Assembly (NCBI GenBank): GCA_026416065.1
Contig: JAOAFW010000107.1
Span: forward strand, 1-11,275
From: Fimbriimonadales bacterium
Lineage (GTDB): Bacteria; Armatimonadota; Fimbriimonadia; Fimbriimonadales; GBS-DC
Direction of reading: 5' to 3'
Length of the DNA: 11,275 nucleotides
The position numbers and the translations under genes are program-made. The notes below the pieces were generated by a model. That model had not been told where the DNA came from and made no database searches. It saw only the letters and a program-made list of their open reading frames with translations. Positions 6,211-11,275 of this stretch are shown here, piece by piece. The number at the start of each line of letters is the position of its first letter. Position 1 is the stretch's first letter.

Positions 6211-8712
6211 ATGCAGCGGGTATACTCACCCACGATGCGACTACGCGGTTGGTTCTTGGCTGGACTGGGGTTGATGACAGCATTCCTTTTTGCGCAGGCG
6301 ACGCTTCCCAAAGAGTTTCAACAGCGGTTCGAACGCGCTCTTCAGTTGGCGGCGCAGGGCAAACTCCGCGAGGCGGAGCCGCTGTTCCGAGAAATCACGC
6401 AGAAGCAGCCCAACTTCGCACCAGCACACCTCAATCTGGGGCTGGTCTACCGACTGCAGAATCAGAACCAGAAAGCACTCACCCATCTGCGTCGCGCGGC
6501 GGAACTGAATCCAAAAGACCCCAAGCCACTGGTGGAACTGGCGCGACTATGTCTGGATATGAATCGTCTGGGCGACGCGAAGGGGTACTTGCGGATGCTG
6601 CGCGACCGGTTCCCAAAGGAGCCGGAGCTGCCCGTGTTGGAGGGCGCGCTTGCCTCCCTGCAGGGCGAATGGGGAGTCGCCATCGAGAAGTTTCAGCAAG
6701 CCCTCAAAACCCGACCGAACGATTTCCGTATCCACTATAATCTCGGCATCGCGGCGTATCAGCTCCGACGCTACGACCTCGCCGAACGACACCTCAAACG
6801 CGCCGTCGAACTCCAGCCCAACTACACCACCGGCTGGAAATCACTGGGCATGACCTACGAAGCGCGTGAACTGCCCGAATACGCTATCCGCGCGTATGGC
6901 GAATCGCTCAAACGCGAGCCGGATGACCTGCCCACGCGCCTCAAACGCGCGTACCTCTATCAGCGCACAGGAAACTTAGACGCCGCGCTGGCGGACTTCC
7001 GCCACATCACAAAGGTCTACCCGCGCAACCCCGACGCACATATCGGCGCGGGGTTGATCCTGATGCGCCAAGAACGGTACAACGAAGCGCTCGTGCACCT
7101 GGGTGCGGCGTTAGACCTGACTTCGCCGGGCGACCCCCTTTATCTGGAAATCCTCACTGAAATCGCACACTGCAACCTGAACCTGAAGCAATATGGTAAG
7201 GCGCGCGAGCAGTTCGCACAGGTGCTGAAACTGATGCCCAAGAACGCCCGCGCCTACGAGGGGCAGCTGCAGGCGTTGCTCGCTCAAGAAGTCGAAACCG
7301 AAATCACGCCGTTCCTGCGCAACTGGGCAAACAATCTGCCCGACGACCCTCGCCCCGTCCTGCAACTGGCGCGCCTCTACGAACGCAATAACAACCCCAA
7401 GCTCGCCGAAGAAGAGTACAAGCAACTGCTCCAGAGGTTCCCCAATCAGACGGAGTTTGTACGCGAATACGCGCAGTTCCTCACACGGCAGGGACGCGAA
7501 GAGGAAGCCGCCCGATTGTACGACCAGCTGCTGCAGCAATCCCCGAATGAAGTCGTCGCGTTGATGGGCAAAGCGCGCCTTGCTGAGAAGCGCAGCGACG
7601 CCCAGCAAGCCCTCGAACTCTACCTGAAAGTGCTGGAACAAGACCCCCAAAACGACATCGCATTGCTGGGTGCAGCGGCGATGTACCAGAAACTGAATCA
7701 GACTGAACCCGCAGTCGATATCTATCGACGCATGACTCTGGGTGAGACACCGCATCCCCTCGCTTTCTCCAGTCTGCTCACGCTATATCGAGAACAGGGG
7801 CGCAACGACGAAGCCATCGAGTTCCTCAAACAGATGGCGCAGCGCCACGGCGGACGGTTCCTGCCGTTTCTGGCAAGTGAAATGCTCCAGGCGGGCAAGG
7901 GTGAGGAAGCGCTTGCACTCTTCCAGGACGCTCTGAAACGCGAGCCGAACAACCCGCAGATTCACAAACTGCTGGGCGTAATCTACGAGACGCTCCAACG
8001 CCCCGGCGACGCGCTGCAAGCCTATCAGCGCGCTCACGCTTTAGACCCCAAAGATACCTGGACGCTGTACCACATCGCCCAAATCCAGATTCAGCAGGGG
8101 CAACAGGCAGCAGCGTGGGATACCCTTGTTCGTGCGCTCCGCATCAACCCCGACGACCTTAGCCTCTACCCCGCCCTCGAACGCCTTGCAACCGAAATGC
8201 AGCGCGAGGGACAGTACCGTGCGTTCATACAGGAACTGGCGCAACGCGACACGCCCGGACACGAGCCGCTCAAAGCCTATGTGGAACTGCTCCGACGCGA
8301 GGGCAAAACGGAGGACGCGCTCGCGCTGGTACAGCAACGCCTGCGCCAGAAACCCGACGATTTGACCCTGCTGAATCTCCAACTGGGACTGCTCAACGCA
8401 CTGGGACGCCACCAAGCGATGCTGGGCGTCTATTCGCGCATCGCCAAACTCGCCCCACGAGACATCAGCCTGCTGCGCAAATGGACGATGCACGCCGAAC
8501 AATACGGCTCCACCGTCGACGCAATCCTGGCGCTGCAGGCGTTGTATCAGGCGGCGCCCGACGACATCTCTACGGGGCTGAAACTCGCACGGTATCTGGA
8601 AATGGCGGGACAACGCTACCGTGCGTTAGAACTGTTGCGCCTGATGCGCGAGAACTTCCCGATGAACGAAGACATCCGTAAGGAACTGGATCGGCTGGAG
8701 GGAGCGCGTTGA
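6211..8712 (+). CDS. Large exported tetratricopeptide-repeat protein
   Basis: An 833-residue protein with an N-terminal signal peptide, then TPR units almost to the end, roughly 20 or more by length. The hydrophobic stretch GWFLAGLGLMTAFLF (13-27) leads to an AQA-T signal-peptidase I site (cleavage near residue 30). Typical repeats include units with LNLGLVYRLQNQNQKALTHL, YNLGIAAYQLRRYDLAERHL, LGVIYETLQRPGDALQAY and the P at position 32 (NPKDP, QPN, DPKD). TPR arrays form curved scaffolds that bind proteins or peptides; no enzyme domain is visible. ATG 6211 is chosen because AAGGG lies seven bases upstream. ATG 6235 would also begin directly before the signal peptide. The frame stays open back to about 6028 only because it reads the antisense of tRNA-Ser, which is not coding. 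The gene ends in TGA overlapping the next start, so the two are co-translated. Partner and process are unknown. Confidence 0.92.
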   Translation: MQRVYSPTMRLRGWFLAGLGLMTAFLFAQATLPKEFQQRFERALQLAAQGKLREAEPLFREITQKQPNFAPAHLNLGLVYRLQNQNQKALTHLRRAAELNPKDPKPLVELARLCLDMNRLGDAKGYLRMLRDRFPKEPELPVLEGALASLQGEWGVAIEKFQQALKTRPNDFRIHYNLGIAAYQLRRYDLAERHLKRAVELQPNYTTGWKSLGMTYEARELPEYAIRAYGESLKREPDDLPTRLKRAYLYQRTGNLDAALADFRHITKVYPRNPDAHIGAGLILMRQERYNEALVHLGAALDLTSPGDPLYLEILTEIAHCNLNLKQYGKAREQFAQVLKLMPKNARAYEGQLQALLAQEVETEITPFLRNWANNLPDDPRPVLQLARLYERNNNPKLAEEEYKQLLQRFPNQTEFVREYAQFLTRQGREEEAARLYDQLLQQSPNEVVALMGKARLAEKRSDAQQALELYLKVLEQDPQNDIALLGAAAMYQKLNQTEPAVDIYRRMTLGETPHPLAFSSLLTLYREQGRNDEAIEFLKQMAQRHGGRFLPFLASEMLQAGKGEEALALFQDALKREPNNPQIHKLLGVIYETLQRPGDALQAYQRAHALDPKDTWTLYHIAQIQIQQGQQAAAWDTLVRALRINPDDLSLYPALERLATEMQREGQYRAFIQELAQRDTPGHEPLKAYVELLRREGKTEDALALVQQRLRQKPDDLTLLNLQLGLLNALGRHQAMLGVYSRIAKLAPRDISLLRKWTMHAEQYGSTVDAILALQALYQAAPDDISTGLKLARYLEMAGQRYRALELLRLMRENFPMNEDIRKELDRLEGAR
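8697..8704 (+). promoter_or_regulatory. Ribosome binding site for the DUF2993 gene, inside the TPR gene
   Basis: GGAGGGAG lies in the last codons of the TPR gene, with its GGAGG (8697-8701) seven bases before the TTG start at 8709. This supports an otherwise unusual TTG start that overlaps the TPR stop codon (TTGA). Confidence 0.8.
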
Positions 8713-9524
8713 GGCGTGAGTGGCTGGCGATTTTTGCGATTGCGCTCACCCTGGGACGCGGCGCACTCCGCGAAATCGAGAAAACGGCGGCGCGGGAAAT
8801 CCAGCAACGCATCGGCGGCGGCGATATCCGGGTCAAGCTGGAACCTGACGGCGTCGACGGGCTGGTTCAGGGACGCCTCCGCACACTGACCGTGCATGCA
8901 AAAAACTTCACTCTGGACGGATTGCCCTTCACGCTGGAACCAGAGCGTCCTCAATCGGGGCTTATTGAACAGTTCGTGCTGCGTATGGAGAACGCGAACC
9001 TGCGCGGACTGCGCGCCGCAAGCGCAACCGCAATCATCCCGCGCATCTGCTACGACAAACAACTGGCAATCACGAAGCGCATTTTCCGCCTGAGCGCAAC
9101 AGGCGTCGGGGCATGCGAGATTGTCGTGAACGAGACCGATCTCGCCGCCTATATCGTGCGCAAATACGCCCCTTACCTCCGAGAGGTTGAGGTGCGCATT
9201 ACGCCGGGGCAGACCGTTGTGCAGGGCGTTGCCGCGCTGTTTGTCGGCGAGGTACGGTTCCGTGCCGTCGGCAAGCTCACCCCACGCGAGGGACGCTATC
9301 TGGACCTTGCCGAAGTGGAAATTCAAATCGAGGGTGCGAACCTACCCCCGGAATCCGCTAACTTGCTCCGTCAGTTCTTGAACCCAATAATCGATGTTGA
9401 GCGCGACTTGGGACTTTACGACGGATTAGCGGTCGACGCCGTGCTGAGCGAATCTGGCAAGATGCGCGCGCTCGGCAAAGTCTGGATACCAAAAGCTCAG
9501 CCCTCTTCAACGGGTGAGAAGTAG
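8709..9524 (+). CDS. DUF2993 (LmeA-like) putative lipid-binding protein
   Basis: A 271-residue protein whose pattern fits DUF2993, the LmeA family. In mycobacteria LmeA binds phospholipid and supports lipomannan maturation in the envelope; function outside actinobacteria is not settled. Residues 5-19 form a short hydrophobic N-terminus, probably a signal or anchor. Beta-rich amphipathic stretches follow: IRVKLEPDGVDGLVQGRLRT (40-59), a T/N-rich ETDLAAYIVRKYAPYL segment (142-157) typical of the family, then VEVRITPGQTVVQG (160-173), GKLTPREGRYLDLAEVEI (188-205) and the late LRQFLNPIIDVERDL (220-234). It starts at TTG, overlapping the TPR stop by four bases with a strong Shine-Dalgarno site, so translation is coupled to the TPR protein. 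Its last 28 bases overlap the convergent ASCH-like gene. The family call rests on pattern recognition and is less certain than the ORF itself. Confidence 0.8.
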   Translation: MRREWLAIFAIALTLGRGALREIEKTAAREIQQRIGGGDIRVKLEPDGVDGLVQGRLRTLTVHAKNFTLDGLPFTLEPERPQSGLIEQFVLRMENANLRGLRAASATAIIPRICYDKQLAITKRIFRLSATGVGACEIVVNETDLAAYIVRKYAPYLREVEVRITPGQTVVQGVAALFVGEVRFRAVGKLTPREGRYLDLAEVEIQIEGANLPPESANLLRQFLNPIIDVERDLGLYDGLAVDAVLSESGKMRALGKVWIPKAQPSSTGEK

Positions 9525-9847
9525 ATGACCGTAACCAGATCGTCCATCGTGACGGGGCGGTCGTATATCCGCTCCAGCAGCGCGATGACGTCTTCGACCG
9601 TGCGAAACTCCGGATTCTCGCGCTCGATATCGCGTGGGCTCAGGTCTGCGATCGGCTTGACTTCCACGCGGTCTAAAATCGCCGTAAATAGTCGCTTGCG
9701 CTTGCCAAAGCGTGGACCCACAGTAATCCACACAATTTGCCCCGCGCTATATTTGCGTGACTTGTCGCCCAATCGAATCGTCGCCGTTTTGCGCAGGGAA
9801 CGCAGCATATCCTCGTACAAATCCGTATAGAAGTTCAACGCGAACAT
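9497..9847 (-). CDS. Small ASCH/PUA-like protein, conserved hypothetical type
   Basis: A 116-residue soluble protein without signal or membrane segment. The core resembles an ASCH/PUA-like beta barrel: LRKTATIRLGDKSRKYSAGQIVWITVGPRFGKRKRLFTAILDRVEV (18-63), with the K-T-I-R and G-Q/D-x-V pattern of the fold, then acidic helices DLSPRDIERENPEF (68-81) and a C-terminal VTVIYFSPVEE (105-115). ASCH domains are thought to bind RNA or modified nucleosides; the specific role is unknown. Two ATGs lie upstream in frame (9874, 9856), but GAGAGGG at 9863-9857 sits nine bases before ATG 9847, which also gives the natural-looking MFALNFYTDL start. It follows the epimerase gene by 60 bases on the same strand and may share its transcript. 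Its stop end overlaps the convergent DUF2993 gene by 28 bases. Confidence 0.8.
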   Translation of the reverse strand: MFALNFYTDLYEDMLRSLRKTATIRLGDKSRKYSAGQIVWITVGPRFGKRKRLFTAILDRVEVKPIADLSPRDIERENPEFRTVEDVIALLERIYDRPVTMDDLVTVIYFSPVEEG

Positions 9848-9856
9848 AGAAATCAT

Positions 9857-9863
9857 CCCTCTC
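9857..9863 (-). promoter_or_regulatory. Ribosome binding site fixing the ASCH-like gene start
   Basis: GAGAGGG on the minus strand is nine bases before ATG 9847. Neither ATG 9874 nor ATG 9856 has a usable Shine-Dalgarno site: the first is preceded by AATCCCCACT, and the second directly abuts this purine tract. The choice shortens the protein from 125 to 116 residues. Confidence 0.6.
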
Positions 9864-9894
9864 GATTGTTCCATAGTGGGGATTCGTCGTTGAG

Positions 9895-9900
9895 ATTATA
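9895..9900 (-). promoter_or_regulatory. Possible -10 box for the ASCH-like gene
   Basis: An exact TATAAT on the minus strand in the 60-base gap after the epimerase stop would place a transcription start near 9888, about 40 bases before ATG 9847. No good -35 hexamer sits 16-18 bases upstream and there is no TG extension, so this may be chance. It is directly preceded by AGGAGG (9906-9901), which has no start codon at useful distance. Confidence 0.3.
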
Positions 9901-9907
9901 CCTCCTG

Positions 9908-10663
9908 CTAAAGGTTTTGGACGAGTTGTTTCACATTCTGCAAACAGCGCGCTGCGCTCTCCAGCGGAGTGCGGATATAGCGCTCCTGTTCGATAATCAG
10001 CCATTGCCAGCCGTGCTGCAGCGCGAGGTTCACAATCCCGCGCATATCGATGGCGCCCTCGCCCACTTCGATATCGTGCATTTCGGGCTTGCTGATGTAG
10101 TCTTTCAAGTGCAGGGCGCGAATGCGGTCGGCGTACTGCTCGCAGAACGCTCGAGCGTCTACGCCCCCATATTCCACCCAGTAGGTGTCCGGCTCCAGAC
10201 TGAAGTAGCGTGGGTCGGTGCTCTCCATCAGAATATCGATGGCGCGTTTGCCGTTATACACAGTGAATTCGTATCCGTGCACGTGATACAGGAACGGTAC
10301 GCTCCCCAACGAAAGCGACTCACCGATTCGATTGAATCGCTCCGCGATACGCTTCCAATCGTCCGCGCTTTGACGCTCAGCCTCGTCAATCCAGAAGGTC
10401 ACGGCGTAGTGGGCGTTCCATTCACGGCAAGCGTCAATGACGCGCGCTGGCTCGGTTTCCAGGGTATTCAGGTCGAATCCCAGCCCCGCGATTTTCAGCC
10501 CGGTTTCCTGCAAGAGTTGTTGCATCACCGGGCTATGCTCGCCCATGAAGCCCGTTGTCTCGATGTATTCATAACCCATCTGTGCAACGGCGCGGACAGT
10601 TCCCTCAAAGTCGGCTTTCAGGTCGTCGCGCAAGGTGTAAAGTTGCAATCCGATATGCGGCAT
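9908..10663 (-). CDS. Sugar phosphate isomerase/epimerase-like TIM-barrel protein
   Basis: A complete 251-residue protein of the xylose isomerase-like TIM barrel family (AP_endonuc_2 fold), which includes inositol-pathway and keto-sugar epimerases. It begins with a typical IGLQLYTLRDDL (4-15). Likely metal and catalytic residues are in place: YHVHGYEF (126-133), LEPDTYWVEYGG (156-167, with D159), LHLKD (184-188, with H185), GEGAIDM (201-207) and IIEQER (223-228). The last is usually IEqD, so E227 is a small variation. No signal peptide is visible, so it is probably cytoplasmic. ATG 10663 has AAGGAG (10676-10671) at seven bases. The upstream hydrolase gene ends 11 bases away and its TAA overlaps this Shine-Dalgarno, so the two are one operon. 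The actual sugar substrate cannot be told. Confidence 0.92.
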   Translation of the reverse strand: MPHIGLQLYTLRDDLKADFEGTVRAVAQMGYEYIETTGFMGEHSPVMQQLLQETGLKIAGLGFDLNTLETEPARVIDACREWNAHYAVTFWIDEAERQSADDWKRIAERFNRIGESLSLGSVPFLYHVHGYEFTVYNGKRAIDILMESTDPRYFSLEPDTYWVEYGGVDARAFCEQYADRIRALHLKDYISKPEMHDIEVGEGAIDMRGIVNLALQHGWQWLIIEQERYIRTPLESAARCLQNVKQLVQNL

Positions 10664-10674
10664 TGCTGTTCTCC

Positions 10675-11275
10675 TTATAAGTAGGGATTAGTCGCCCGCT
10701 CCACACCAACGGTGGTGTCGGGTCCGTGCCCGGGATGCAAAATCGTATCATCCGGCAGGTTCAACACACGCGTGTGTAGATGTTCCCGCAAGATATTCGG
10801 GTCTGCGTGGGGGATGTCGGTGCGTCCGACGCTACCCGCGAAAATCGCATCGCCACAGAACAGGCGCATCGGCTGCGTGTTTTTCAACAAGAAGCCGATG
10901 TGGTCGGGAGCATGCCCCCGCAGCGCAAGCACTTCAAAATGCAATGCGCCGACGGCAAACTGTTCGCCTTCGCGCAGGAATCGATCCGGTTCAGGCACAG
11001 GTTCCGTCGGCGGCAGGCTCAGATAAATGGGATGTTCATGCGCAAACTGCGCCCAGAGTTCCCACTCCTCTTGAGAGATCCAGAAGGGCGCATTGGTATA
11101 TTGCTTCAGGGCGCGCACGCCCACTACATGGTCAAAATGTCCATGCGTGGCTAAAAGGGCGACGACAGGCGGGTCGCCCAGCGCGTGCAGGCGTTCGATA
11201 ATGCGTTCCGGCTCCAGCCCGGGGTCAATCACGACAGTTTCGCGCGTTGCTGCGCACTGCACGATGTAGCAGTTC
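10675..11275 (-). CDS. Metallo-beta-lactamase-fold hydrolase (glyoxalase II-like), 5' end beyond window
   Basis: The frame is open to the window edge. Codons upstream of a GTG at 11262 read NCYI, matching the usual family start region (NCY-V...T-E-VVIDPG), so the gene continues past 11275 and probably lacks only its first one or two dozen residues here. Zinc-binding motifs are complete: THGHFDH (HxHxDH), the RGHAPDHIGF histidine, GDAIFAGSVGRTD with the bridging aspartate, and the late HPGHGPDTT histidine. The ending RATNPYL is typical of the short glyoxalase II-like/YcbL branch, which hydrolyses thioesters such as S-lactoylglutathione or uncharacterised substrates. No signal peptide can be judged. 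The downstream epimerase gene starts 11 bases after the TAA. Family and fold are certain, substrate not. Confidence 0.93.
   Translation of the reverse strand, partial: NCYIVQCAATRETVVIDPGLEPERIIERLHALGDPPVVALLATHGHFDHVVGVRALKQYTNAPFWISQEEWELWAQFAHEHPIYLSLPPTEPVPEPDRFLREGEQFAVGALHFEVLALRGHAPDHIGFLLKNTQPMRLFCGDAIFAGSVGRTDIPHADPNILREHLHTRVLNLPDDTILHPGHGPDTTVGVERATNPYL

Noticed and set aside
7111..7755. 214-residue minus-strand ORF inside the TPR gene
   Set aside because: It mirrors the repeats of the TPR protein on the other strand and has no convincing start signal.
9866..10684. 272-residue plus-strand ORF opposite the epimerase-like gene
   Set aside because: It is antisense to a clear TIM-barrel gene with a good Shine-Dalgarno site. 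The translation shows no domain and looks like a shadow frame.
1..11275. Defence island, CRISPR array, prophage or biosynthetic cluster
   Set aside because: No spaced direct repeats, Cas, nuclease, phage structural, integrase or synthase genes are visible. The methyltransferase and CPBP protease alone do not support such a call.

Overview
The window looks like the end of a draft contig from a moderately GC-rich bacterium. The first 37 bases are not genomic: positions 5-37 match the Illumina Nextera read-1 adapter, including the 19-bp Tn5 mosaic end. Gene content gives only a loose taxonomic hint. A DUF1501 protein, a DUF2993 (LmeA-like) protein, a giant exported TPR protein, a CPBP protease and a sugar-phosphate isomerase/epimerase-like protein together would fit Armatimonadota or another environmental, possibly thermophilic, lineage. 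This is inference, and no marker gene settles it.

Layout. Positions 38-990 (+) hold a 5'-truncated class I SAM methyltransferase cut off by the adapter. Positions 1175-2950 (+) hold a complete long-chain acyl-CoA synthetase. Positions 3122-4573 (+) hold a Tat-exported DUF1501 protein, preceded by a possible 11-codon leader ORF whose stop overlaps the DUF1501 start codon. A convergent CPBP intramembrane protease follows at 4678-6045 (-). It lies directly downstream of a tRNA-Ser(GCU) gene at 6062-6157 (-), which is driven by a perfect TTGACA-17-TATAAT promoter. Diverging from the tRNA, 6211-8712 (+) encodes an exported protein built almost entirely of TPR repeats. It is translationally coupled through a 4-base overlap to a DUF2993/LmeA-like lipid-binding protein at 8709-9524. 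That gene overlaps tail-to-tail with a small ASCH/PUA-like protein at 9497-9847 (-). The ASCH gene is last in a minus-strand series: metallo-beta-lactamase-fold hydrolase (10675 to window edge, truncated), then epimerase-like TIM barrel (9908-10663), then ASCH.

How the genes relate. The TPR and DUF2993 genes are the clearest functional pair: a repeat scaffold outside the cytoplasm and a putative envelope lipid-binding protein made from one message. The hydrolase and epimerase genes are 11 bases apart and clearly co-transcribed. The rest look like ordinary chromosomal housekeeping or envelope genes. I see no mobile element, CRISPR array, defence island or prophage. The most interesting signals are small-scale: the tRNA-to-protease transcript with an mRNA lacking a Shine-Dalgarno sequence, the leader peptide with competing hairpins before DUF1501, and the coupled TPR/DUF2993 unit.
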